A stretch of DNA of 39,693 bases from Mesorhizobium sp. LSHC420B00. Lineage in GTDB: Bacteria; Pseudomonadota; Alphaproteobacteria; Rhizobiales; Rhizobiaceae. Location: the NCBI RefSeq assembly GCF_000503055.1, contig NZ_AYVY01000009.1, positions 7,066 to 46,758 on the forward strand, in the 5' to 3' direction. A program made the position numbers and the translations under genes. Of this stretch, positions 24,839-32,458 are shown one piece after another. The notes under the pieces were generated by a model that was not told the DNA's origin, did not search any database, and saw only the letters and a list, made by a program, of their open reading frames with translations. Within the stretch, counting starts at the first letter, position 1; each line of letters opens with the position of its first letter.

Positions 24839-25567
24839 GTGACATCGCTCGTGGACAGGAAAGTCATCGTCGTCGGAGGCAGTTCCGGCATCGGTCTTGG
24901 CGTCGCGGAAGCTGCGCTCAACAGCGGAGCTAAGGTCGTGATCGTCGGGCGGTCGCACGAGAAACTGCAGGCCGCCGAACGGGCGCTCAATGCGGGTAAT
25001 CGCGTGACAAGCTTGGTCGCCGACATGACCGACGAAGCGGGCGTCGCTCGCCTGTTCGACAAAGTCGGTGCGTTCGATCACCTCGTATCGACAGCCGGAA
25101 CACTGCCGCCCGGCGACCCCATCGAGCGCGCCGACATGGAGGCGGTGCGGCGCTTCGTCGACAACAAGCTGATTGGCGCCGTCATGCTCGCCAAGCACGC
25201 GGTGCGCACCCTGAGGGCCGACGGCTCCATGACCTTCACGTCGGGTATCAACAAGGACAAGCCGCCGGTGCCGGGAGGCTCAGTCGTCGCGGCGATTGCC
25301 GGCTCATTCAGCTACTTCGCCCGCGCCCTGGCGCTCGAACTGGGCCCGACGCGCGTCAATGTCGTGTCGCCCGGATGGGTCGACACACCGATGTGGGACA
25401 TCGTTGGAGAAGCCAAATCCGGCTTCTTTGCCGACATGGCTGCCCGGTTGCCATCGAGAAAAATTCCGACCGCTGCGGACGTCGCCGCCGCCTACCTCTA
25501 CCTCATGGAAAGTGACTTCACGACCGGCGAGACAATCCGCATCGATGGCGGCCATAACCTGATCTAG
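24839..25567 (+). CDS. SDR family protein lacking the Tyr-x3-Lys catalytic pair
   Basis: 242 residues starting at GTG 24839 (MTSLVDRKVIVVGGSSGIG), with GGAG 9 nt upstream. The Rossmann motif GGSSGIGLG, the central STAGT (in place of NNAG) and VNVVSPGWVDTPMW are clear. After SMTFTSGI, however, the expected Tyr-x3-Lys is absent: the positions read SVVAAIAG. Such divergent SDRs may not be dehydrogenases, or use another residue. It ends with GETIRIDGGHNL. It is the second gene of a VOC-SDR pair. Confidence 0.85.
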   Translation: MTSLVDRKVIVVGGSSGIGLGVAEAALNSGAKVVIVGRSHEKLQAAERALNAGNRVTSLVADMTDEAGVARLFDKVGAFDHLVSTAGTLPPGDPIERADMEAVRRFVDNKLIGAVMLAKHAVRTLRADGSMTFTSGINKDKPPVPGGSVVAAIAGSFSYFARALALELGPTRVNVVSPGWVDTPMWDIVGEAKSGFFADMAARLPSRKIPTAADVAAAYLYLMESDFTTGETIRIDGGHNLI

Positions 25568-25804
25568 CCGCCATTTGCACGCCGCCTGAATGGGTTGAGG
25601 CGGCATGACCGCCAGTCCGGCGCACTCCTGCCGGAGGCGGCGAGCGCCGGCGGCGTCATACCGACGTAGCTCAATCGGGGTTTACATCGGCAGCCAGGCA
25701 CCTAGTTTTAACGTTTCGCGCCGTGCACTTGAGTGCGTGGATGATCGAGGACGGGACCGTGAGCTCTGGCCGGCCCCTCAAAACCTTCCAAAAGGATGAC
25801 TACC

Positions 25805-26239
25805 ATGACACAGGCCAAGAATGGCGACACCGTGCGCATCAATTACAATGGCCGCCTCGCAGACGGCACCCAATTCGATTCTTCCGGCAACGAACCGCTG
25901 CAATTCACGCTGGGTGAAGGACAGGTGATTCCCGGTCTTGAAACCCATGTCGAGGGCATGGAGGTGGGCGCGAAAAGCACCGTGACTGTTCCCGCCGAGG
26001 CCGCCTATGGCCCCCACCGCCCCGAAGCGGTCATGACCGTTGACCGCGCCCGCGTACCAGACAACATCAACGTCGATATCGGCACTCGATTGCAGGTCAG
26101 AACCCCAGAAGGGCGCCCCATGCCGGTAACAGTCGTCGGCGTGGACGACGCCAGCGTCAAGCTCGACGGCAATCATCCGTTGGCCGGGCGGGATCTGGTG
26201 TTCGACGTTGAACTGGTCGAGATCGTTCAGGCGGCGTAG
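25805..26239 (+). CDS. FKBP-type peptidyl-prolyl isomerase, SlyD-like
   Basis: 144 residues. The FKBP fold with inserted flap domain is seen in NGDTVRINYNGRLADGTQFD, FTLGEGQVIPGLETHVEGM, TVPAEAAYGPHRPEAVMTVD and NHPLAGRDLVFDVELVEI, the usual SlyD ordering. The His/Cys-rich metal-binding tail of Escherichia coli SlyD is absent. ATG 25805 is chosen because AGGA lies about 8 nt upstream; an in-frame ATG at 25796 overlaps that site. It stands alone after a 237-bp gap. That gap holds a 7-bp GC stem (about 25577) but no T tract, and no gene. Confidence 0.9.
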   Translation: MTQAKNGDTVRINYNGRLADGTQFDSSGNEPLQFTLGEGQVIPGLETHVEGMEVGAKSTVTVPAEAAYGPHRPEAVMTVDRARVPDNINVDIGTRLQVRTPEGRPMPVTVVGVDDASVKLDGNHPLAGRDLVFDVELVEIVQAA

Positions 26240-26263
26240 GGCACGGTCAAGGCCGTGTTGGCT

Positions 26264-26413
26264 ATGACCTGGGGTGACGCACTTGCGCCGGAGATTTCGG
26301 CGGTGCGTCACCTGTCGGAGGAAAAGACCGCGAGCAGCGCGGCGTTCGCGGTCGGTTACGAAAGCGTGTCACAATTCACCCGGGAGCACGGTCGTCTGTT
26401 CGGTCTCGCTTGA
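26264..26413 (+). pseudogene. AraC-family regulator remnant (C-terminal end only)
   Basis: A 49-codon frame ends ASSAAFAVGYESVSQF, TREHGRLFGLA, which is the second helix-turn-helix of AraC-type regulators (typically A-x-VGYES-x-SQFxREYxRxFG). The rest of the roughly 300-residue protein is missing upstream, where FKBP now ends. The fragment lies between FKBP and the acid phosphatase genes. It has no DNA-binding first half or effector domain and is not expected to function. Confidence 0.7.
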
Positions 26414-26442
26414 CAGCGGACTTCTCGTGACCGCAAAGTCTC

Positions 26443-27174
26443 ATGATGCGGGCGATTGGTTGGAATAGAATTGCGCGTGTCGGGGCAATCGTGCTGATGA
26501 TCGGCACAAATGTTCCTGTGCCGGCACGTTCCGATTCGCTCCTTCTCACAAGCCCGTCCCAGCCAGCCAATGTCGGCGATGCGATGCTGGCGGCTGCCAA
26601 TTATCATGATTCCGGCGACTATGATCGCGACCTTGCCGCAGTGGCGAAGCAGGCCGGCGACTGGGTCGTCAAGCGCGCGACGGAGGTGCCTCGCCCCGCA
26701 CTGGTGCTCGACATCGACGAGACCGCTTTGGCCAACTGGGAAGTGATCACACGTGACAATTTCGGCCGCCCGATCAGCGGTGCCTGCGATATCGCAATCG
26801 ACGGTCCCTGTGGCTGGGCCGCCTGGGACCAGCTTGCGAAGGATCCGGCCATTGACCCGGTGCTGGAGGTCTTCCGGCAGGCGCAAACGGCGAAAGTCGC
26901 GGTGTTCTTCATCACCGGACGTCCGGAGGACCAGCGTCAGGCAACCGAACAGAACCTGCAGTCGGCCGGCTATGCCGGCTATGAGCACCTTTACATGGTC
27001 CAGCCTGGGGCCAAATACGGCTCCGCCGCAGATTTCAAGGCACCCATAAGGGCCGAAATCGAAAAGGCCGGCTACACGATAATTGCCAATGTCGGCGACC
27101 AGCCATCCGACTTGTTCGGGGGGCATGCCGAGAAGCTGTTCCTGCTGCCAAATCCGTTCTATCGGGTTCGCTGA
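26443..27174 (+). CDS. HAD family acid phosphatase (class B/IIIB type), secreted
   Basis: 243 residues. The N-terminus MMRAIGWNRIARVGAIVLMI followed by Pro/Ala fits a signal peptide, giving a periplasmic enzyme. HAD motif I LVLDIDETALANW holds the nucleophile Asp90 and acid Asp92, motif II is FFITGRPEDQR, and motif IV is NVGDQPSDLFGG. The arrangement matches the Acid_phosphat_B group that includes plant vegetative storage proteins and bacterial lipoprotein e(P4). It probably removes phosphate from nucleotides or other monoesters. It follows the AraC relic, and the next gene is convergent. Confidence 0.87.
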   Translation: MMRAIGWNRIARVGAIVLMIGTNVPVPARSDSLLLTSPSQPANVGDAMLAAANYHDSGDYDRDLAAVAKQAGDWVVKRATEVPRPALVLDIDETALANWEVITRDNFGRPISGACDIAIDGPCGWAAWDQLAKDPAIDPVLEVFRQAQTAKVAVFFITGRPEDQRQATEQNLQSAGYAGYEHLYMVQPGAKYGSAADFKAPIRAEIEKAGYTIIANVGDQPSDLFGGHAEKLFLLPNPFYRVR

Positions 27175-27223
27175 CGGCCGGAACGGCACAAGCCCGGATC
27201 CCCGGCTCCTTGCCGAGCACCTA

Positions 27224-28204
27224 CTAGGGTATCAAGACGACCTTGCCGGTCGCGCCGCGCTCGTCCAGCAGGCGATGCGCCTGACTGGCCTGGTCGAGCG
27301 GGAAGCGACCGCCGTTGGTCACTTTAAGCTCACCATTTGCCGCCAGATTGAAGAGCCCCGACAGGCCGTCACGGAGCACGTCTGGAGAAAGCAGCGGCAG
27401 CAGTGCAAAACCCCTCAGCGACTGGTTGCGGCCGATCATCGCCTCCATCTCCGGGGCGCCGAGCGCGTATCTGCCAAGTGCGGCAAACGCCAGCTCTCCG
27501 CGAGGTGCCAGAGCCTCCAGCGCAACCGCCGTCAGCGGGCCGCCGACAATGTCGTAGACGATGTCGACGCCGGCGCCGCCTGTCGCTACCCGGATGCGCT
27601 CTGGCCAGTCCGTTTTGCTGTAGTCGACGGCAACGTCGGCCCCCAGCGACAAAGCAAGATCGAGCTTGGCCTTGCTGCCGGCAGCCGCGATGACATTGCT
27701 CGCCCCTGCCCGCTTCGCAAGCTGGACAAGCAACGAACCGACGCCGCCCGCGGCAGCGGCGACCAGCACCGATTTGCCGGCCGGCGGGCTTTGCCGCGAC
27801 AGATGCAACGCCGTCAGTCCTTGCACCATCAATGCCGTCGAGGCTTCGAACGAGAGCGCATCCGGCAAGGGCACGGCCAGGCTTGCGTCAATCGTCACAT
27901 AATCGGCATAGCCGCCTAACGGGCGGCTCGAGGCGAACAACGGCGCGGCGACGCGCGTGCCGAGCAAGGAAGCATCCACCCCATGCCCGAGCGCCTCCAC
28001 GATCCCGGCGGCCTCGACGCCAAGGATCATCGGCAGTTGCGGCGTCACCGCGTAGCGATCTGCGCGCATCAGCACTTCGAAGAAATTCACCCCGGCCGCA
28101 CGAACGCGGACCAGGACCTCGCCGGCTTGCGGCTCGGGCTTCGGCACCTCAACCATTTCGAGAACGTCAGGGTCGCCGAAACGGTTCAGTTGAATGGCTC
28201 TCAT
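27224..28204 (-). CDS. Quinone oxidoreductase-like MDR protein
   Basis: 326 residues. The zinc-free MDR layout shows MRAIQLNRFGDPDVLEMVEV, VRAAGVNFFEVLMRADRY, ILGVEAAGIVEALG, the cofactor loop VLVAAAAGGVGSLLVQLAK, and YDIVGGPLTAVALEALA. It is likely an NADPH-dependent quinone or enal reductase. ATG 28204 is the second in-frame Met; the next upstream start adds three codons. It is divergent from an HxlR regulator 98 bp away, as in Corynebacterium QorR/qor2, so HxlR control is likely. Confidence 0.88.
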   Translation of the reverse strand: MRAIQLNRFGDPDVLEMVEVPKPEPQAGEVLVRVRAAGVNFFEVLMRADRYAVTPQLPMILGVEAAGIVEALGHGVDASLLGTRVAAPLFASSRPLGGYADYVTIDASLAVPLPDALSFEASTALMVQGLTALHLSRQSPPAGKSVLVAAAAGGVGSLLVQLAKRAGASNVIAAAGSKAKLDLALSLGADVAVDYSKTDWPERIRVATGGAGVDIVYDIVGGPLTAVALEALAPRGELAFAALGRYALGAPEMEAMIGRNQSLRGFALLPLLSPDVLRDGLSGLFNLAANGELKVTNGGRFPLDQASQAHRLLDERGATGKVVLIP

Positions 28205-28302
28205 CACATGCACCGATCGTTATTGGCATCGGCCGCTGTTTGCCACTATCTGCCTGGCTTCGACCACACACCGATTTGTCCGCCGCTGACCGGGAGGTGA
28301 CC

Positions 28303-28695
28303 ATGGCCAAGCTGATCAAGAGACTGCCGATGCTGCCGGCCGAGCGCGCGCTGAAAGTGATTTCGGGCCGCTGGAAGGCGATCATCCTCTACCATCTCTT
28401 CGACGGGCCGCGGCGGCTGTCGGCGCTGCAAGGGTTGATGCCCAATATCACGCAGAAAGTGCTGATCCAGCAGCTTCGCGAAATGGAAGAGCACGGCCTC
28501 GTTCGCCGCGAGATCTTTGCCGAGATTCCCTCGCGCGTGGAATATTCGGCGACGCTGCTCGGCCTCAGCCTCGAGCCCATCCTGCTGGCACTTTGCCAGT
28601 GGGGTCAGCACCACGCCGACGAGTTGAATGAGATGGACCGCCTTGCCGATTGCATCATCAGGCCAAGGCAAGCGCAGGACGCGCATGCCGTCTGA
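28303..28695 (+). CDS. HxlR/DUF24 regulator without the N-terminal redox cysteine
   Basis: 130 residues. The winged-HTH HxlR pattern is clear: ALKVISGRWKAIILYHLFDGP, RRLSALQGLMPNITQKVLIQQLREMEEHGLVRREIFAEIP and RVEYSATLLGLSLEPIL. The family motif CPxE near the start reads LPAE, with Leu11 where redox-sensing members have Cys. ATG 28303 has GGGAGGTGA 3 nt upstream. It is divergent from the quinone oxidoreductase and convergent with the FMN reductase. It may respond to something other than thiol oxidation. Confidence 0.88.
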   Translation: MAKLIKRLPMLPAERALKVISGRWKAIILYHLFDGPRRLSALQGLMPNITQKVLIQQLREMEEHGLVRREIFAEIPSRVEYSATLLGLSLEPILLALCQWGQHHADELNEMDRLADCIIRPRQAQDAHAV

Positions 28696-28720
28696 AAAAA
28701 GGGCGGCGCATGCGCCGCCC
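28695..28720 (-). terminator. Intrinsic terminator of the FMN reductase gene
   Basis: A perfect 20-bp palindrome (arms GGGCGGCGCA and TGCGCCGCCC) is followed, on the minus strand, by six Ts. It serves the gene ending at 28769 and overlaps the stop of the convergent HxlR gene. There is no T tract on the plus side. Confidence 0.85.
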
Positions 28721-28722
28721 TG

Positions 28723-28754
28723 AATCCTTGGGAGAATTAATCCTTGGGAGGATT
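28723..28754. repeat. Short direct repeat with internal inverted repeat
   Basis: AATCCTTGGGAG occurs at 28723-28734 and 28739-28750 (16-bp period). The second copy extends into a 6-bp inverted repeat (AATCCT, TGGG, AGGATT). It lies between the terminator and the FMN reductase stop, and is probably replication slippage in the 3' UTR. Confidence 0.7.
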
Positions 28755-28768
28755 GTTCGAACCTGCGC

Positions 28769-29374
28769 TCAGGCCGCCTTGACTTCCTCGGCGACGGCAT
28801 CGGCCTGACGCGCCGTCTTCAGTACCCTGGCCCACCATGCAATGTCGTTGACGAGCGCGGTTGCCGCCTGGTTGAGGTGCTCGAATTCATCGAGCTTCTT
28901 CTCACCTTGCTTGACGGCAAGGAAATCGGCCCAGGCGATGTGGACGGCGGACTTCACCGGCGCCATCTGCAACTCGACCGCATGCAGCCTCAGCTGCTCG
29001 ACCGCACGCGCGCCACCAACGCTGCCATAGCCGACGAAGCCGGCCGCCTTCTTGTTCCACTCGTTGGCGGCGTAGTCGATGGCGTTCTTCAGCACGGCCG
29101 TCGGGCCATGATTGTATTCGGCGGCGGTGAAGATGAAGCCGTCGAATCCGGCGACCTTCTTTTGCCAGCGCTGCGCCACTTCGTTCTGCGACGGCGCCCA
29201 GGCGGAGGATGCGACCTCATCGAAGAACGGCAGCGGGAAATCGCGCAGGTCGACGACTTCGACATCGATGTCGGCATGCGACCTGGCGATCTTGGCAATC
29301 CATTGGGCCGGGACGTCGGCAAAGCGCGCGGCGCGGGTCGAACCAATGACGATGGCGATCTTGGGTTTTGACAT
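28769..29374 (-). CDS. NADPH-dependent FMN reductase / quinone reductase
   Basis: 201 residues. Flavodoxin-like fold: PKIAIVIGSTRAARFADVPA (phosphate loop GSTR), EVVDLRDFPLPFFDE, FDGFIFTAAEYNHGPTAVLKNAID (FMN-binding YNHG) and GYGSVGGARAVEQLR. ATG 29374 has AAGGAG 10 nt upstream. It is likely a cytosolic flavin or quinone reductase involved in redox stress, divergent from an HxlR regulator that retains its cysteine. The terminator at 28695-28720 ends it. Confidence 0.9.
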   Translation of the reverse strand: MSKPKIAIVIGSTRAARFADVPAQWIAKIARSHADIDVEVVDLRDFPLPFFDEVASSAWAPSQNEVAQRWQKKVAGFDGFIFTAAEYNHGPTAVLKNAIDYAANEWNKKAAGFVGYGSVGGARAVEQLRLHAVELQMAPVKSAVHIAWADFLAVKQGEKKLDEFEHLNQAATALVNDIAWWARVLKTARQADAVAEEVKAA

Positions 29375-29400
29375 AGAGGGGCTCTCCTTACAGGAATACT

Positions 29401-29417
29401 GGTATCGTTTAGATACC
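29401..29417. promoter_or_regulatory. Dyad operator between FMN reductase and HxlR genes
   Basis: Arms GGTATC and GATACC with a 5-nt centre (GTTTA) lie in the 90-bp divergent region, upstream of both starts. The size is typical of HxlR-family operators, so binding by the adjacent regulator to repress both genes is likely. Confidence 0.65.
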
Positions 29418-29464
29418 TGCGCTATATGAGTAACTGGCCGCTCAATGTGCAAGGAGGCACTTTT

Positions 29465-29833
29465 TTGTTACCAAGGCACCCGCACCGCACCGAGGACTGC
29501 CGCGCCATCTCGGAAATCCTGCAGCGCGTCGGCGACAAATGGACCGTGCTCGTCGTCGGCAAGCTCGGCGACGGGCCGCTGCGTTTCAACGAGCTGCGCA
29601 GCGCGGTCGGCGGCATTTCACAGAAGATGCTGACCACCACTTTGCGCGGGCTCGAGCGCGACGGCTTCGTCACGCGCACCGTGTTCGCGACCATCCCGCC
29701 GCGGGTCGACTACGAATTGACCGACCTTGGCTACGAGCTTCTGGTGCCGGTCGGTGCACTCGGCGAATGGGCGCGCAAGAACACCGAGCGTGTCAAGGTC
29801 GCGCGCGAAAAATTCGACGCCATGCACAGCTGA
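29465..29833 (+). CDS. HxlR/DUF24 regulator with conserved redox cysteine
   Basis: 122 residues from TTG 29465, chosen because AAGGAGG lies 7 nt upstream; ATG 29426 is in frame but lacks a ribosome binding site and sits near the promoter. Helices: EDCRAISEILQRVGDKWTVL, FNELRSAVGGISQKMLTTTL, RGLERDGFVTRTVFATIPPR, VDYELTDLGYELL. Cys12 of EDC is the cysteine that YodB-type members use to sense quinones and diamide. It is divergent from the FMN reductase, with a palindrome between them. Confidence 0.88.
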   Translation: MLPRHPHRTEDCRAISEILQRVGDKWTVLVVGKLGDGPLRFNELRSAVGGISQKMLTTTLRGLERDGFVTRTVFATIPPRVDYELTDLGYELLVPVGALGEWARKNTERVKVAREKFDAMHS

Positions 29834-29883
29834 GCCCTTGCGCTGCAAGGGTTTGAACCTGACGGGGATCCTCCGGATGAGCC

Positions 29884-30204
29884 CTACTGCTGTAATTGCA
29901 TCTTGCTCTTCGGCAGCTTCTCGATCCGGTTCCATTTCGGGTTGGGACTGACCACCTTGCCGCCAATCGTGCAGGTCGTGGTCGTCTCCTTCCGGCAATT
30001 GCTCACCGTCGTACCGCTGGTGTCGCATTTCGTCGCCGAGCAGATCTCGCACTTGGCCGCCTGCCCGTTGATGGTGCGGTTTTCCGACGTGCAGGTGGCG
30101 CCTGGATCGCCTTTTTTGACCTCGGCAAAAGCGCTTGCGGACGACAGGCAGAGCAAGGCTGCAAACGCACCGGCCAGGGCAGCGTTCAGCATGTGTTGAC
30201 GCAT
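29884..30204 (-). CDS. Small Cys-rich secreted protein
   Basis: 106 residues. MRQHMLNAALAGAFAALLCL and an Ala-rich cleavage site (ASAFA) form a Sec signal peptide. The mature part has six cysteines (TCTSEN, KCEICSATKCD, NCRK, TTCTIGG) that could make three disulfides, and Thr-rich spacing. AGGA lies about 8 nt upstream of ATG 30204. I do not recognise the family, although short rhizobial secreted proteins of this shape are common. It stands alone and is convergent with the HxlR gene. Confidence 0.7.
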   Translation of the reverse strand: MRQHMLNAALAGAFAALLCLSSASAFAEVKKGDPGATCTSENRTINGQAAKCEICSATKCDTSGTTVSNCRKETTTTCTIGGKVVSPNPKWNRIEKLPKSKMQLQQ

Positions 30205-30346
30205 TGTCTTTCCTCCCAAGATCCCGTCGCTCGCGCTGCAGGCGCGCATGCGGGAACCCGTTGGTCAAAGACCACGCCGGATCGCTGCCCGCATCCCCCG
30301 CGCGGGAGAGACGGCTGTTTAAGTTCGTCTTCTGGAATCAGGCCGG

Positions 30347-30742
30347 TCAGCCTTCCGCCGGAACCGCCTTCGGCTTGCCTTCGCCGTCCAGCGCCACCAT
30401 GACGAAGTCGGCATGGGTGACCTTCTCCATCAGGTCGGAGAGATAGCGCTGCGCCCAGGCCTCGACCTTGAGCGTCATCGAGGTGCGGCCGACCCGTTCG
30501 ACATGCGTATAGATGCACAGCGTGTCGCCGATCTTCATCGGCTTGGCGAAGGACATTTCCTTCACCGCCGCCGTCACCACGCGGCCCTTGGCGCGCTCGG
30601 CGGCGCGGATGCCGCAGGCGAGATCCATCTGCGCCATCACCCAGCCGCCAAAGATATCGCCCGCCGCATTGGCATCGGAAGGCATGGCCAGCGTCCTGAG
30701 CGTCAGATCGCCGATCGGCCGCCCGTCCGCGTAATGCACCAT
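30347..30742 (-). CDS. Acyl-CoA thioesterase, hotdog fold (YciA-like)
   Basis: 131 residues from ATG 30742, which has AGAGGA 9 nt upstream; the frame is open 15 codons further. The hotdog signature is LRTLAMPSDANAAGDIFGGWVMAQMDLACGI, with Asn/Asp of the acyl-CoA thioesterase active site, then VTAAVKEMSFAKPMKIGDTLC and ADFVMVALDGEGKP. It probably hydrolyses short- to medium-chain acyl-CoA esters. It is flanked by minus-strand genes but separated by about 100 bp each side, and there is no operon. Confidence 0.87.
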   Translation of the reverse strand: MVHYADGRPIGDLTLRTLAMPSDANAAGDIFGGWVMAQMDLACGIRAAERAKGRVVTAAVKEMSFAKPMKIGDTLCIYTHVERVGRTSMTLKVEAWAQRYLSDLMEKVTHADFVMVALDGEGKPKAVPAEG

Positions 30743-30899
30743 TTGGCCAATCCTCTCGAAGCCGATCGTCCGATCCCGTATCGTCATGGCACGGACAGGT
30801 CAACGCCACTGAATAGTGTCGCGGCCTGACGTTCGGCGATGCACTCTATGGCCGAGGTGAGAAAGCTGGCGCGCCCGAGCGCTTACCAATAGGTGCGCT

Positions 30900-31871
30900 T
30901 TACAAAGCGGGCCACGGCGTCGGGACGTAGGCGTAGGCGTTGCCTTCGCGGATCACATGACCGATGCCTGGGAAGGGCAGGTGCATGCCTGCGACGAGCA
31001 GGCCATCCGCTGACACCATGTCGAGCACCTTCTTGCGTGTGGCGATTGCGGCCTCCTGGTCCACGTCGAAGGCGATTGCCCATTCCGGATGCGCAAATTG
31101 CAGCGCGGAGGCGTGGATTACGTCAGTGAAGAGCAGCAGGTTGGCATCACCAGAGCCAATCCGAAGCGCGAGATGCCCCGGCGTATGTCCGGGCGCAGGC
31201 AATGCCCTGATTCCGGGCGCGATCTCGACCTCGCCTTCGATCTTCCTGACTTTGCCATCGTAAGGCACCAGCGATTTGCGCGCTATTTCGAAGTACGGCT
31301 TCATCTGGTCGGGCGCCTTGGATAGGATCCCGTCATCGTGCCAGAAAGCGAATTCCGGCGCGGCAACCACGACCTCCGCTGCCGGGAAGGCGGCCTTGCC
31401 GCCAATCCCGACAAGGCCGTTGGCATGGTCGGGATGGAGGTGGGTGATGATTACCGTGTCGATTTCTTCCGGCCTGACGCCGGCGGCTGCGAGCGCCTCA
31501 GGTATATGTCCCAGTATAGGCCCCATCGCCGATGCCGTGCCGGTATCGATCAGCACCCGCCTGTCGCCCCTGGTGACAAGGTAAGCGTTGACCGAGGTCG
31601 GGAGTGCCTTTGGCAGGAATGCCTTTGCCAGGAGCGCTTCAGCGGCAGCCGGATCGGCGGAAGGGAAGAGTTCGAGGCCAAGATTGAGGTAGCCGTCGCT
31701 CAGCGCAGTAATCTCGAGGTCGCCGAGCATAAACCTGTGGGCGCTCGCAAGCGAAGCCGGAGACGGGGCGGCGATAGCCGCAGCGTTGCTCGCAAAGAGG
31801 TTGATAGGGGAAAGTAGCAGGGCGCTGGCACTAAAGGCGCCAAGGCCGAACGTTCGACGGTCGATATTCAT
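30900..31871 (-). CDS. Exported MBL-fold hydrolase with twin-arginine signal
   Basis: 323 residues from ATG 31871, with AAGGA upstream. The N-terminus MNIDRRTFGLGAFSASALLL is a Tat-type signal (RRTF) with a hydrophobic stretch, implying folded export. The metallo-beta-lactamase motif is ITHLHPDHANGL (His144, His146, Asp148, His149); PGHTPGHLAL gives the third His, and LLFTDVIHA the bridging Asp. It resembles the group with lactonase and sulfatase members; the substrate is unknown. Two inverted repeats occupy its long leader (31937-31972, 32050-32068). The frame extends further upstream without support. Confidence 0.85.
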   Translation of the reverse strand: MNIDRRTFGLGAFSASALLLSPINLFASNAAAIAAPSPASLASAHRFMLGDLEITALSDGYLNLGLELFPSADPAAAEALLAKAFLPKALPTSVNAYLVTRGDRRVLIDTGTASAMGPILGHIPEALAAAGVRPEEIDTVIITHLHPDHANGLVGIGGKAAFPAAEVVVAAPEFAFWHDDGILSKAPDQMKPYFEIARKSLVPYDGKVRKIEGEVEIAPGIRALPAPGHTPGHLALRIGSGDANLLLFTDVIHASALQFAHPEWAIAFDVDQEAAIATRKKVLDMVSADGLLVAGMHLPFPGIGHVIREGNAYAYVPTPWPAL

Positions 31872-31936
31872 GGTCTTGTCCTTCGAATGTGCAGATGAAA
31901 CTAGTCGCAGGCTACGGGGTCGCCGCCAGGGCAGAT

Positions 31937-31972
31937 GCCGACCCCTCGGACCACTCTTCGAGCGGGGTCGGC
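31937..31972. repeat. Inverted repeat in the MBL gene leader
   Basis: Perfect 9-bp arms GCCGACCCC and GGGGTCGGC are separated by 18 nt. They lie 66-101 nt upstream of the exported MBL gene start, which would put them in its mRNA leader as a stem-loop or as a protein site. No T tract. Confidence 0.5.
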
Positions 31973-32049
31973 GCGGGTCATGGCGAACTCCTTGCGACAT
32001 CAATAATGCGCCTCACAAGCAGCTGGAATAGCGACGGGATGCAGTTCAC

Positions 32050-32068
32050 TGCTGCAAATTATGCAGCA
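32050..32068. promoter_or_regulatory. 19-bp perfect palindrome, possible operator
   Basis: Arms TGCTGCA and TGCAGCA flank an AT-rich 5-nt centre (AATTA). On the minus strand the centre contains CATAAT, a -10-like element pointed at the MBL gene, whose start is about 180 nt away. No regulator gene lies next to it, although a LysR remnant begins 70 bp away. Confidence 0.5.
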
Positions 32069-32137
32069 ATCAATTTAGGCGGGTAAGGCCGCTCGTTTGG
32101 CCGTCCGCTGAACGGCCTGGCCGAGCCCCGGCTTTGC

Positions 32138-32297
32138 CTACTGGACAGGCTTCCGAGGCTCGAGCGCTCGACGCAACGTCGGCGCCTCTTGCTCGATATG
32201 ATCCCACAGACGGTTGGAGATCGGCCCGTGCGGCCGGTCGCGGCGGCGCGCCACCGCGAACTCCTCGGTACGGCCTGGCAGATGACGGCCGGACGCT
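32138..32297 (-). pseudogene. 3'-end remnant of a LysR gene duplicated from the gene at 35618
   Basis: The minus-strand frame reads GRHLPGRTEEFAVARRRDRP, HGPISNRLWDHIEQEAPTLR and ends in TAG at 32138. This is the C-terminus of the LysR protein at 35618-36553. The DNA at 32174-32292 aligns base for base with 35663-35781, with six mismatches in 119 bp by eye. No HTH half is present here. It is a decayed copy or a recombination scar. Confidence 0.85.
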
Positions 32298-32458
32298 CCA
32301 CGCGAACGCAAGGAATGGCCGGATTGCTGGACTAGCTGGACGTTGAATGTGGATCAATTCGGGCTGAAAAGAAGCAAAGTTCTGGCTCCATGACGGCGGC
32401 AGAGCCGATGGTCCCGCCAGCGCAATTCCTTTCCCTGCCCGTTTCGGACCGACGCTTT

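Noticed and set aside
25660..25700. tRNA-like stretch GTAGCTCAATCGGG between SDR and FKBP
   Set aside because: It mimics a D-arm only; there is no matching acceptor stem, anticodon arm or T-loop.
29426..29464. ATG 29426 as start for the second HxlR regulator
   Set aside because: No ribosome binding site precedes it and it overlaps a TATATG promoter-like element, whereas TTG 29465 has AAGGAGG 7 nt upstream.
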